From positions 1 through 64,000 of the forward strand of contig JALWBR010000012.1 of the NCBI GenBank assembly GCA_027037055.1: a stretch of DNA of 64,000 nucleotides, in the 5' to 3' direction. The position numbers were made by a program, and so were the translations under genes. This DNA comes from Aquificales bacterium. GTDB lineage: Bacteria; Aquificota; Aquificia; Aquificales; Aquificaceae. The notes beneath the pieces are model-generated. The model ran no database searches. It saw only the letters and a list, made by a program, of their open reading frames with translations, and was not told where the DNA came from. Positions 1-8,203 of this stretch are shown piece by piece (position 1 is the first letter of the stretch; each line of letters starts with the position of its first letter).

Positions 1-2500
1 GTCTTACCGTATAGTTTCCACCCTGATTGTAGGTGTGCTGATAGTTTGAGTTGTTTGTGCAGTTGTTTATGATTGTTTCGGGTGTTCCGTCGTCGTTTAC
101 ATCTACCTGGCAGGTGAGGGCATCACCGTCCGCGTCGTTTATTTGCCAGCTGAAGGTAACCTGAAGTGGAGCGTTTCCGGAGCTGGGGTTTGCTGAGAGG
201 CTGTTTATTGCGGGGGGTGTGTTGACTATTACATTGACTGTTGCATTGGTGGTTCCGCCGTTTGTATCGGTAACAATGAGTTTTGCTGTGTAGTTGCCTG
301 CCTGGTTGTAGGTGTGCTGGTATGTATCGTTGCTTGTACAGGGGTTTATGGTTTGTTCAATGTTGCCGTCGTTGTCCACATCAATGTCACACTTCATCTG
401 CTGGCCTTCTGGTTCGGCAATGTCCCAGGTGAAGGTTACTTGAGTACCGGGAAGGACAGGGCTTTGGCTGACTGAAAAGGTGTTTATAACGGGTGGAGCT
501 GTTGAAAGGTCGGGGGTGAGGATTGAAACGAAGATATCACTCCAGCCATTGTGAGTGCTGTCAAAGGCGTTTTGTGTAACAGGAAAGTTATTTGAACCTG
601 TCCATCCTGTAACTACGATGTTTCCGTTTGGATCCATGTCCATACCGTAAACGTAATCTGTTCCACCTCCTCCCAGATAGGTTGAGGCAAGGAGTTGGGT
701 GAGATCACTGCTGAATAGACTTATGGCTAAATCCCAGTCACCACGATTAGCTCTTTGATAGGCACCTGTTGTGGTGGGGTAATTGCTTGAGTTTGTTCTA
801 CCAGAAATATAAACATTATCATTGCTGTCCAGAACTATACCACCTACTACACCCCAAAAGTACTCGCCCGGAAATCCGGCTCTATCGTCAGAGGTTCCAC
901 CGATGTATGTGAGTGCCTTGAGAGTTTGAAGGTCATTGGAACATACTGCCACGAACATATCGTAAGTACCACCCGCATGGGTATCGCTATATCTGTTAGG
1001 ATTTTGGGGAGCAGGAAGATCATTTGATGCAGTGGTTCCTACCACTACAAGATCACCCTGAGAGTTTATGGCTATTCCAGAAACAGCATCATCACCGGAA
1101 CCGCCAAGGTAGGTTACATTCTGTTTTACAAGATCACCATTAGAGTCATAGCCATATATTGCAATAATACCCTCCCACGCTGAGCGCGTTTTGTCAAAAG
1201 CTGTAGGGTCAGCAAGATTATCAGCTTGGGTAGCACCCACAAGGTAGATTTTGTTTGTTGCATTATCAATTAAGATATCCATCGGATACATAGATATCGG
1301 ATTGATAGTCGCCTGAACATTTTGCAGGTCTGGACTTACCTTTGTGAGGGGAAAGGCTCCGCCGCCAATAAATATATTGTCGTTGGAATCAACAGCAAGG
1401 GTCCGTATTTCATCCCATGAGTTGTCAGATATACCATTATCAAAATACCTTGAACCTATAACCTGTGAAAGATCCTGAGAAAGGATAGCAAGCATACCAT
1501 CCATGCTATCCGAATAGACGTTCACCGCCATAGGGAAATCATTACTACTTGTATTTCCACCAACCACAACTCTGCCCTGGGAATCTATGGCTATATCGAA
1601 AGCTTGTTCGTTGTTACTACCTCCACCAAGGAACGTCGCGGAAAGGACCTGCGACAGATCTGTGCTCAATCTTGCAATATACCAATCACTTGGTGAAGAT
1701 CCTGCTATATATATCTCTCCCGTGTTTTTGTTTACCGTTACCGCATAACCTCTCTCGCCATCCGCACTTGTGCCTATATATGTAGAAGCGAGCAGAGGAT
1801 CTATAACAAGTTCCCTGCTTTTGTCATACTCACCAACCACAAAAGCATAAGTATCCTTACCAACAAGCCTGTAACTAACCTCTATATTCTTCCTCTTACC
1901 CCCATACTCCTGATAAGCAACAGGCTTTGTAAACCTCACCTCTCCAAGCTCCGTAACAACAACAAGCTCCCCCGTATCTTTATCAACCCTCAGTTCCTTG
2001 GCTCCTTTTATAGAGAGCCTTATCTTTCCAGGATCAGCCCCAGGCTTTACCTTGAATATCTTCTCTACATTGTTGCCATAGGCTTTGAGAATTAAGGTAA
2101 TACCTTTGTAAACCTCTCCCAGAGTTACACCCTCATAGGTAGGAATGTTCCTTTTCCACTTTTTGGGATCATTGCCTATGAAGTAGTTTACCTTTGTTAT
2201 GCTCTTTTTTGTTCCTTTTACCTCTTTGACTTTCGCACCTAAGAGTACTTCTTCAAGTGATAGGAGTTTTACTTTGCCGTCGCCCTCGTGTTTTGGGAGT
2301 GAATACACGAGTTTGCCTTCTTTTGTTACAAACAGTGTCCCGCCGAAGGTTTTGGCGTAGAAGGATACTTTTTTGTCTGTTTGTCCTTCGTTTTTGATAA
2401 AGGGTATGTTTATTTTTTGTAGTTTGGGTTGTAGTGCAAGTGCGGGTAATGTGAAAAGTAGGGTCAGGAGTATTATCCACGGGTTTTTCTGATTCCGCAT
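1..2500 (-). CDS. Large secreted SBBP-repeat / PKD-domain protein (3' end outside window)
   Basis: The frame is open from an ATG at 2500 to the window edge, about 833 residues, so the C terminus is missing. A GGGAGGT ribosome binding site lies just upstream. The N terminus is a signal peptide (MRNQKNPWIILLTLLF...). It is followed by a DUF7948-type segment (PFIKNEGQTDKKVSFYAK), which is the usual partner of SBBP beta-propeller repeats. Residues about 250-680 carry repeated blocks of the kind STYLGGGGTDYVYGMDMD and GNIVVTGWTGSNNFP, typical SBBP repeats. After about residue 680 come at least two PKD-like Ig folds (YQHTYNQAGNYTAKLIVTD). It is probably an exported cell-surface or extracellular protein; the substrate or partner is unknown. 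The gene lies downstream of an IS605 element and a tnpB relic, which may have supplied its leader. Confidence 0.85.
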   Translation of the reverse strand, partial: MRNQKNPWIILLTLLFTLPALALQPKLQKINIPFIKNEGQTDKKVSFYAKTFGGTLFVTKEGKLVYSLPKHEGDGKVKLLSLEEVLLGAKVKEVKGTKKSITKVNYFIGNDPKKWKRNIPTYEGVTLGEVYKGITLILKAYGNNVEKIFKVKPGADPGKIRLSIKGAKELRVDKDTGELVVVTELGEVRFTKPVAYQEYGGKRKNIEVSYRLVGKDTYAFVVGEYDKSRELVIDPLLASTYIGTSADGERGYAVTVNKNTGEIYIAGSSPSDWYIARLSTDLSQVLSATFLGGGSNNEQAFDIAIDSQGRVVVGGNTSSNDFPMAVNVYSDSMDGMLAILSQDLSQVIGSRYFDNGISDNSWDEIRTLAVDSNDNIFIGGGAFPLTKVSPDLQNVQATINPISMYPMDILIDNATNKIYLVGATQADNLADPTAFDKTRSAWEGIIAIYGYDSNGDLVKQNVTYLGGSGDDAVSGIAINSQGDLVVVGTTASNDLPAPQNPNRYSDTHAGGTYDMFVAVCSNDLQTLKALTYIGGTSDDRAGFPGEYFWGVVGGIVLDSNDNVYISGRTNSSNYPTTTGAYQRANRGDWDLAISLFSSDLTQLLASTYLGGGGTDYVYGMDMDPNGNIVVTGWTGSNNFPVTQNAFDSTHNGWSDIFVSILTPDLSTAPPVINTFSVSQSPVLPGTQVTFTWDIAEPEGQQMKCDIDVDNDGNIEQTINPCTSNDTYQHTYNQAGNYTAKLIVTDTNGGTTNATVNVIVNTPPAINSLSANPSSGNAPLQVTFSWQINDADGDALTCQVDVNDDGTPETIINNCTNNSNYQHTYNQGGNYTVR

Positions 2501-2505
2501 TGCAC

Positions 2506-2633
2506 TTACCTCCCTTTGGTTTTTAGACCTTCTTCCTTTTTGAGGAAGTTCCCCCTCTGAGGAGGCTTAAGCTCGGACCGGTCTAACTTAGCCCTACCAC
2601 CCTTAAGGCGGGTGAGTCCTTTGTAAAGTATTA
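2506..2633 (-). pseudogene. Relic of a tnpB 3' end / omega-RNA-like scaffold in the SBBP leader
   Basis: Read on the minus strand this short open stretch gives ILYKGLTRLKGGRAKLDRSE. It aligns with ILQKGLARLKGGR near the C terminus of the intact TnpB next door, and the nucleotide similarity continues through the following 50 bases. The stretch ends at a TAA at 2508-2506, just before the SBBP start. The upstream TnpB body, including the RuvC residues, is absent. It may be the remnant of an older IS605-family copy, or a retained guide-RNA scaffold. It is not in frame with the SBBP gene. Confidence 0.6.
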
Positions 2634-2661
2634 TAATAATTATTCCTTAAGTGTGAAACAA
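2630..2661 (-). promoter_or_regulatory. Candidate sigma-70 promoter for the SBBP gene
   Basis: On the minus strand a -35-like TTGTTT (2661-2656) is followed after 17 bases by TATTAT (2638-2633), overlapping a perfect TATAAT (2635-2630). It lies between the IS605 right end and the SBBP gene, so the transcript would begin inside the tnpB relic and carry it as a leader of roughly 120 bases. Confidence 0.45.
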
Positions 2662-2678
2662 TCAGAGTTAGTGAACCT

Positions 2679-2698
2679 CTCCTTCCTTACGGAAGGAG
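2679..2698 (-). repeat. IS605 right-end hairpin
   Basis: A perfect 8-bp stem (CTCCTTCC with GGAAGGAG) closes on a TTAC loop and overlaps the last codons of tnpB. In this family the right-end hairpin is bound by TnpA, and it also forms the 3' part of the guide (omega) RNA scaffold. The guide would then be the host sequence just beyond it, below about 2670 on the minus strand. Confidence 0.65.
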
Positions 2699-3997
2699 CT
2701 TCTGGTAGGGGACTATGCCCCACCCAGAAGACTCGCATGGGGATTCCTGCTTCAACGAGGGATGGCTAACACCCTCCTCTGAGAGTGCCCCGCCAGAGCC
2801 CTCTCCACAGGCGTAAGTTCGGGTCGCTCCGACCCTACCGCCCTTGAGGCGGGCGAGACCTTTTTGCAAAATGTTCACACTCGCATTGTAATCCCTGTCC
2901 ATTACTGCCCCACATCCAGGGCATTTGTGCAACCTCTCAGCTAAAGTCTTTGGAACCCTGAAACCACACACAGAGCAATCCTGCGTCGTGTAGGATGGGT
3001 CAACCCTCACCACCCTTGCCCCCGCCATTACAGCCTTATAGGTGACAAAGGTGATGAGTGTGCCCCATCCCGCATCAAATATCAGCTTCGCTAAATTGCT
3101 ACCCTGAACAAGCCCCCTTACGTTCAGGTTCTCAAAGCTTATGTGGTCGTAATTGTTTACAAGGTGTCTTGAGAGCTTGTGTAAGAAATCTCTCCTCGCA
3201 TTCCTTATCCTCTCGTGAATCTTAGCTACTCTCTTCTTCTGCTTCTCCCAGTTAGTTGACCCCTTCTCCTTCCTTGAGAGCTTCTTCTGTTCTCTCTTTA
3301 GTCTCTTCTCAAGTCTCTGCAAGAACTTGGGGTGCTCTACGAACTCTCCCTCTGAAGTGACTGCAAGGTTCTTTACTCCAAGGTCTATCCCTACAGCTTT
3401 CTCCTGAGCTTCTCTCAATACCTCATCAAGTTCAACCTCCGTTGTTATACACACATACCACCTGCCTGAAGGTTCTCTCTTGATAGTGACTGTCTTTGCT
3501 CTTTTCCAGTCTATCTCTCTGTGCAGTCTAATTTTGAGTCTTCCAAGCTTAGGAAGGTGCAGATATGCAAATCTACCATTCTTCTTTTCAAGCTTTATGA
3601 CCTCCACGAGCTTGTTTTTTTGTTTCATCCACACCTGCGGGAAGGTGAAGGAGTTGTATTTAGAGAGCTTCTTTTTCTTTGGGTATTTTGCTTCTTTTCT
3701 GAAGAACTTCTGGAATGCGTTATCTACTCTTCTCAGGCAGTCCTGAAGGACTTGAGAGTGGACGAGCTTCAGAGCCGGGTCTTTTTTCTTGAGCTTAGGT
3801 AGAGAATCTTGCTGATGTGAGTATGTGATAGTCTTCTTCTCTTCCTTCCAAGCTCTTCTCCTTTCCTCAAGGGCATGGTTGTAGAGGTTGCAAAGAATGT
3901 AGAGCCAGTTTTCCATTCTGTATTCCACCAGGGCGGAAGGATAAGCTCTGAACTTGTAGGTCAGTAAGAACTTAGCCTCTTCCTTGACTCTGGACAT
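2687..3997 (-). CDS. tnpB: TnpB RNA-guided nuclease of the IS605 element
   Basis: 436 residues. TnpB is an omega-RNA-guided DNA endonuclease that helps retain the transposon. It has the N-terminal FRAYPS segment typical of the family and a split RuvC domain with all three acidic residues: D205 in GIDLGVKN, E289 in SFENLNVRG and D369 in DRDYNAS. A C-terminal zinc ribbon is formed by C341, C344, C359 and C362. All motifs are intact, so it is probably active. The start overlaps the end of tnpA by 26 bases. The last 50 or so residues are read from DNA that should also be the omega-RNA scaffold, and their composition is accordingly low in complexity. Confidence 0.93.
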   Translation of the reverse strand: MSRVKEEAKFLLTYKFRAYPSALVEYRMENWLYILCNLYNHALEERRRAWKEEKKTITYSHQQDSLPKLKKKDPALKLVHSQVLQDCLRRVDNAFQKFFRKEAKYPKKKKLSKYNSFTFPQVWMKQKNKLVEVIKLEKKNGRFAYLHLPKLGRLKIRLHREIDWKRAKTVTIKREPSGRWYVCITTEVELDEVLREAQEKAVGIDLGVKNLAVTSEGEFVEHPKFLQRLEKRLKREQKKLSRKEKGSTNWEKQKKRVAKIHERIRNARRDFLHKLSRHLVNNYDHISFENLNVRGLVQGSNLAKLIFDAGWGTLITFVTYKAVMAGARVVRVDPSYTTQDCSVCGFRVPKTLAERLHKCPGCGAVMDRDYNASVNILQKGLARLKGGRVGATRTYACGEGSGGALSEEGVSHPSLKQESPCESSGWGIVPYQKLLP

Positions 3998-4379
3998 AGC
4001 GTTTTACATCCTCCAACCTTACCTGTCCTACACTTGCTATGAAGTAAGACTGAGACCAGAACTTACCACCCCAAAGTTCCTTTTTCATTACATCAGGGAA
4101 CTCCTTTCTGAGCTTTCTTGACGTAACCGATTTAAGCGAATTCACGAATTTAGAAAGTGTGAGGGTTGGTTTTCCTGAAAAGAGTATGTGTATGTGGTCT
4201 TTATCCGTTTCTTGCTCAATTATTTTGACCTTGAAGCGTTCAGCTACTTCCTCAACTATTTCTTTGAGTCTTTGAGCGAGTTTTCCTACAAGGACTTTCT
4301 TTCTGTATTTGGTAACGAGGACTAAGTGGAACTGAAGAGAATAGACAGAGTGACAGCCTTTATCTAACTGGTATTCCAT
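3972..4379 (-). CDS. tnpA: TnpA, Y1 HUH transposase of IS200/IS605
   Basis: 135 residues, normal length for the family. TnpA is a single-strand DNA transposase that cleaves and rejoins the element ends through a 5'-phosphotyrosine. The HUH motif is H62-I-H64 (DKDHIHILF) and the catalytic tyrosine is Y128 in DVKRYVQSQ. The N terminus HSVYSLQFHLVLVTKYRKKV is diagnostic. It lies upstream of and overlaps tnpB, the arrangement of a full IS605-type element. No damage is visible. Confidence 0.95.
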   Translation of the reverse strand: MEYQLDKGCHSVYSLQFHLVLVTKYRKKVLVGKLAQRLKEIVEEVAERFKVKIIEQETDKDHIHILFSGKPTLTLSKFVNSLKSVTSRKLRKEFPDVMKKELWGGKFWSQSYFIASVGQVRLEDVKRYVQSQGRG

Positions 4380-4487
4380 GGCAATAATCTATGGTAGAAC
4401 CGAACTTTTGTAAACGCCCTTACGGGCGACGCCCTGTATCTCCTCCCTCACGGAAGGGGACTTAGGGCGTAGAATTAGTTAAAAGTC

Positions 4488-5207
4488 ATGCCAAAAAGAG
4501 TTATTCTCCTGCTCCTTATGGTAGCCCCCTTAGTGTGGGGAGAAGATTTAAAGATATGGAAGCTTCATACGGAGCTTTCTTTTGTCAGAACCTCGGGTAA
4601 CACTAATACGGAAACCTTTTCCCTTAAATTTGATGTCAACAGGGAAGGAGCAAAAAATAAACTACTTTTAAAAGGTAACGGTTTGTACTCAAAAACGGAA
4701 GGTAAGGAATCCGCAAGTAAGTTGAGTATAACTGGAAGGTGGGAAAGGTTGTTTACTTTAAGATTTTTTTCCTATCTGACCTTAGGATTTAAAACGGACA
4801 AATTCTCCGGTTACGAGTACAGGATAAACGGCGGTCCGGGTATAGGATACTATCTGATAAAAGATGATAAAAAAGAACTAAAACTGCTTTCTTCCATCCT
4901 TTATTACAAAGACAGAAAATATGTTGAACCTTTTGAAGAGGATGCTTATACATCTTCGGAAACGGAACTCTCCCTGAAAATATACCTGAGAGAAAATGTT
5001 TTGCTTAAACATCTGACAAACTACAGTATTTCGCTGAACGACTACTCAAAATACTTTGTTACATCAGAAATATCCCTTGAAGTTATGGTTAACAACCATA
5101 TATCCCTCGGTGTAGGTTATCAGGTGTATTATCAGAACAAAATACCCGATCCCACCATAAAGAGGCTTGACACAACCTTCCTCACCTCACTTATCATAAA
5201 TATATAA
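4488..5207 (+). CDS. DUF481-type outer membrane beta-barrel protein
   Basis: 239 residues with an N-terminal signal peptide (MPKRVILLLLMVAPLVWG) and a body of alternating strands: SFVRTSGNTNTETFSLKFDV, then GYEYRINGGPGIGYY. These are typical of DUF481/YdiY-like outer membrane proteins, whose function is generally unknown. No clear Shine-Dalgarno is visible, because the IS605 left end lies only a few bases upstream. Its native promoter may therefore have been displaced, and expression may depend on the element. The stop codon overlaps the start of the next gene (TAATG), so the two are co-translated. Confidence 0.75.
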   Translation: MPKRVILLLLMVAPLVWGEDLKIWKLHTELSFVRTSGNTNTETFSLKFDVNREGAKNKLLLKGNGLYSKTEGKESASKLSITGRWERLFTLRFFSYLTLGFKTDKFSGYEYRINGGPGIGYYLIKDDKKELKLLSSILYYKDRKYVEPFEEDAYTSSETELSLKIYLRENVLLKHLTNYSISLNDYSKYFVTSEISLEVMVNNHISLGVGYQVYYQNKIPDPTIKRLDTTFLTSLIINI

Positions 5208-5560
5208 TGTTACTTTACTTATTTTTAACGCTTCCACTTTTACTCTCAGGGTGTTCAAAAGAAACAGAAAAAAAGGAACAGTTACAAAAGTCGGAAGAGG
5301 CTAAAGCAATAAATGTAAAAATCCCTCCCGTAGTAAAGGATAAATGTATCATGTGTCACGATGTGTTTAAAAGGAAGGTAGGACCATCCTTTATACAGGT
5401 AAGGGACAGGTATATGGGAGATCCGAAGGCTATAGAAAAGATAAGCAGAAGCATAAAGAGGGGAAGTCAGGGAAAGTGGGGAAGGGTGGCGATGCTCCCT
5501 AACGATGTAACGGAAGAAGAAGCGAAGCAAATTGCGGAGTGGATAATGTCCCTTAAATAG
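5207..5560 (+). CDS. Lipoprotein monoheme cytochrome c (class I)
   Basis: 117 residues. The lipobox LLLSGC puts the protein on a membrane lipid anchor in the periplasm. A single heme site is seen in DKCIMCHDVF, with a likely methionine axial ligand in VAMLPNDVTEEE, followed by the C-terminal helix EEAKQIAEWIMSL of cytochrome c551/c552-type proteins. It probably carries electrons to a terminal oxidase or other periplasmic acceptor. It is translationally coupled to the upstream DUF481 gene, an unusual partner. Confidence 0.85.
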   Translation: MLLYLFLTLPLLLSGCSKETEKKEQLQKSEEAKAINVKIPPVVKDKCIMCHDVFKRKVGPSFIQVRDRYMGDPKAIEKISRSIKRGSQGKWGRVAMLPNDVTEEEAKQIAEWIMSLK

Positions 5561-5561
5561 G

Positions 5562-6533
5562 TTACCACTGGGGTGCTATCTTTGCCTTACCTTTTAGATA
5601 TTTATCCACCGCCAAGGCTACTTTACAGCCGTCCGCTGCTGCGATAACCGCCTGCTTTATATTGGTACACAAGATATCCCCCGCAGCAAATACACCAGGT
5701 ATGGAAGTCTCCATTTCCTCATTTATTAATAAACAACCCCCGTCCGTCATTTCAACTTGATTCATAAGGAAATCTATGGAAGGCTTATTACCCCCTAAGA
5801 ATATAAACACACCCTCAACGGGTAACACTTTGTCCTCCTTAGTATCTATATTTTTCACCTTAAGTCCTGTAACAAACTGATCCCCCACTATCTCAATTAT
5901 TCTGTGGTGCATGAGTATTTCAATATTCTTTATATTGCGAAGCTCCTCCACAAGCTCGGGGGGTGCTTTTATCTTGCTTGAAGGTACCACAAAATATATA
6001 TGCCTTGCAAATCTTGAAATAAACTCCGCCTCCTCAATGGCATAGTCATCCTCACCTATAACCGCCACATCCTTACCTTTAAAGAATGCAGCATCACACA
6101 CACCGCAATATGAAACGCCCCTTCCCAGAAACTCCTCCTCTCCTTTATACTTATGGGTTCTTTCCATCGCTCCCGATGCAACTATTACCGCCCTTCCCTT
6201 GAATTCTCTTCCGTCTATTGTATAAACCTTCTTTATATCGCCGTTAAGATCGGTCGCAATTACTTTACCCCTTACAAATTCCGCACCGAAACTTTTTGCC
6301 TGGTTTCTCATTCTCTTCAACAACTCATACCCTGATATCGGACCCGGAACACCCGGATAATTTTCTATATTCTGTGTTACACCGAGTGCACCGTCCGCTT
6401 CAGCTCTGTATAAGACAAGGGTAGAAAGGCCCGCCCTCGCTGTATATATTGCAGCGGTACTTCCCGCAGGACCCGCCCCTATTATTATCACATCATAAAC
6501 TTTATCAGGGTTATAATCCAATGTTAAATCCAT
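5562..6533 (-). CDS. trxB: Thioredoxin reductase-like flavoprotein
   Basis: An FAD/NAD(P)H-dependent disulfide reductase of the thioredoxin reductase family. The N-terminal dinucleotide fold is DVIIIGAGPAGSTAA; the redox pair is in SYCGVCDAAFF; the C-terminal FAD motif is VFAAGDI. The frame extends to a GTG at 6539, but the ATG at 6533 is better placed, 8 bases after GAGGGG. The NADPH-side motif is unusual (VIGEDDYAIEEAEF rather than GGGDSA), so the electron donor or partner may differ from classical TrxB. A structured AT/GC-patchy segment precedes it. The gene ends 2 bases past the converging cytochrome c gene. Confidence 0.85.
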   Translation of the reverse strand: MDLTLDYNPDKVYDVIIIGAGPAGSTAAIYTARAGLSTLVLYRAEADGALGVTQNIENYPGVPGPISGYELLKRMRNQAKSFGAEFVRGKVIATDLNGDIKKVYTIDGREFKGRAVIVASGAMERTHKYKGEEEFLGRGVSYCGVCDAAFFKGKDVAVIGEDDYAIEEAEFISRFARHIYFVVPSSKIKAPPELVEELRNIKNIEILMHHRIIEIVGDQFVTGLKVKNIDTKEDKVLPVEGVFIFLGGNKPSIDFLMNQVEMTDGGCLLINEEMETSIPGVFAAGDILCTNIKQAVIAAADGCKVALAVDKYLKGKAKIAPQW

Positions 6534-6539
6534 CTTCAC

Positions 6540-6660
6540 ATCCCCTCTCTACCGGATCCACTCCGAGGATCCGGGCTGGGGTATTTATATCCCGCCCTTT
6601 TAAAGGCAGGGAAGTCCCCAGCAGGCGGTATTTTCCCTGCCTCATAATTATCAATATATC
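6540..6660. repeat. Palindromic intergenic segment between nadB and trxB
   Basis: Two inverted repeats stand out. CCGGATCC (6552-6559) pairs with GGATCCGG (6567-6574) around a 7-base loop. AGGCAGGGAA pairs with TTCCCTGCCT around an approximately 20-base loop (about 6603-6642). A CCCGCCC block between them can pair alternatively. The trxB ribosome binding site begins just beyond the first hairpin. It could be a small transposon-derived palindromic element, an attenuator, or an internal terminator of the nadB operon. No protein-coding potential was recognised. Confidence 0.5.
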
Positions 6661-6682
6661 AGTTTTCATAATCCTAACTATG

Positions 6683-8203
6683 CTAAAGAACAGATAGACT
6701 GTAATAGCTGTCTTTTCTGAACTCTTCCCTCTCGTAAGGAAAGTCCTTTCTGTAGTGAACTCCCCTGCTCTCCTTTCTGTTATAAGCACAGTAAGTGCAA
6801 GCCCTTGCTATAAGTAAGAGATCTAATATTCGTCTGTTCTCCGCCGTAGGCTCCCAATAAGGAGCGGTATCCGTTACCTTATCCATATCCTCAAGCATAG
6901 TTTTTAAATCATTCCCTTCCCTTTCAACGCCCATCAAAAGCCACAGCTTTTCTCTTATCCTTTCAAAATCTAAATCCCTCTTTACCGTCTTTTCTTTCCT
7001 GAAAACAAATCTTTTTTCCGAAAACCTCAACCTACTTATATCCATGTAAATCCTGTATGCGGTCCTTATGCCGAATACTATACCCTCAAGTAAAGAATTT
7101 GATGCAAGCCTGTTTGCGCCGTGTACACCCGTACACGCACACTCCCCCACCGCATAAAGACCCTCCATAATTGTTCTTCCGAACATATCTACATCAATGC
7201 CCCCTATAAAGTAATGCGCAGCGGGATTTACGGGGATAAGATCCTTGTATGGATCAAATCCCTTTTCCCTCAGAAAAGAAAATATGGTAGGAAACCTATC
7301 CTCCAATTTTATTTTTTCGCCGAGCTTTCTCATATCCAAAAAGACCCGTCTTCCTTCCTTCATCTTTCTGTATATAGCCCTTGCTACAACATCCCTCGGC
7401 TCAAGCTCATTAACAAACCTTTCTCCCCTATCATCAACAAGAAAGGCACCTTCCCCCCTTACAGCCTCCGATATTAAAAGGTTAGAATCCTTAAATACCG
7501 TAGGATGGAATTGGATAAACTCGGGATTTCTTATCTTTATTCCCTTTCTCATGGCTATTCCTATAGCATCACCCCTTGCTTTAGAAGGGTTTGTAGTGTA
7601 TCTGAATATGGAAGCTGCACCCCCGGTTGCAAGCACAAGGGCTTTAAGCCTTATTACCCTTAATTTGCCCTCTACCGTTACAAGGATACCTTCAACCCTA
7701 TCATCACCCAGTATTTCCTGAAGTTCCCCTTCCACAACGGGTACTCCGTACTCCTTCAATTTGCGCCACAGGGATGAGTAAATAGCTCTACCCGTATAGT
7801 CTTTAACCTTCAATACCCTTGCAACACTGTGTCCTCCTTCGGTTGTAGTGATGTAACCCTTATCATCCTTGTCAAAGGAAACACCCCACCTTTCAAGTTT
7901 AACTATGCTGAAAAGACCCTCATCCACAAGAATTCTAACAGCATGAGGGTCATTAAGGTTTCTGCCCGCCCTTATAGTGTCAACAAAATGAAGCTCTGGG
8001 CTATCTCCTTCACCTACCGCGCAGGCTATTCCGCCTTGAGAATAGTATGTATTGCCTATACCCCTCGTAAGCAAAAGGGGATTTAAACCCAGCTCTTTAA
8101 GGGTGAGGGCTACGGTTAAACCTCCTATACCGCTACCACATACAACTATATCGGTCTTTTCTTCTGGAATGCGTAAAGTATCAAATTCCAAAAAATAGAA
8201 CAT
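6683..8203 (-). CDS. nadB: L-aspartate oxidase
   Basis: 506 residues. FAD-dependent oxidation of L-aspartate to iminoaspartate, the first step of de novo NAD synthesis. The N-terminal FAD fold is IVVCGSGIGGLTVALTLKELG. The succinate dehydrogenase/fumarate reductase-type motifs are present: YYSQGGIACAVG, HSVARVLKVKDYTGR, FIQFHPT and NRLASNSLLEG. The start overlaps the stop of yvcK by one base (TAATG). Partner enzymes NadA and NadC are not in the window. Confidence 0.93.
   Translation of the reverse strand: MFYFLEFDTLRIPEEKTDIVVCGSGIGGLTVALTLKELGLNPLLLTRGIGNTYYSQGGIACAVGEGDSPELHFVDTIRAGRNLNDPHAVRILVDEGLFSIVKLERWGVSFDKDDKGYITTTEGGHSVARVLKVKDYTGRAIYSSLWRKLKEYGVPVVEGELQEILGDDRVEGILVTVEGKLRVIRLKALVLATGGAASIFRYTTNPSKARGDAIGIAMRKGIKIRNPEFIQFHPTVFKDSNLLISEAVRGEGAFLVDDRGERFVNELEPRDVVARAIYRKMKEGRRVFLDMRKLGEKIKLEDRFPTIFSFLREKGFDPYKDLIPVNPAAHYFIGGIDVDMFGRTIMEGLYAVGECACTGVHGANRLASNSLLEGIVFGIRTAYRIYMDISRLRFSEKRFVFRKEKTVKRDLDFERIREKLWLLMGVEREGNDLKTMLEDMDKVTDTAPYWEPTAENRRILDLLLIARACTYCAYNRKESRGVHYRKDFPYEREEFRKDSYYSLSVL

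Larger units (their letters stand above)
2665..4480 (-). mobile_element. Complete IS200/IS605-family insertion sequence
   Basis: The element holds overlapping tnpA and tnpB in the same direction, flanked by subterminal hairpins. At the right end CTCCTTCC and GGAAGGAG (2679-2698) form a perfect 8-bp stem around TTAC. At the left end there is a similar CCTCCCTCACGGAAGGGG core (about 4442-4459), enclosed by ACGCCCT (4429-4435) pairing with AGGGCGT (4464-4470), plus a CGCCC/GGGCG hairpin at 4415-4428. As usual for IS605 the end hairpins have the same orientation and there are no terminal inverted repeats. The exact cleavage points cannot be fixed without an empty site; the ends given are approximate. 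Confidence 0.8.

Noticed and set aside
3480-3802. Two plus-strand open frames inside tnpB
   Set aside because: Antisense shadows of an intact TnpB coding frame, hydrophobic by codon complementarity, with no ribosome site.
6449-6789. Short open frames on both strands across the nadB-trxB gap
   Set aside because: They are readings of palindromic sequence and of the nadB 3' end in other frames, without family resemblance.
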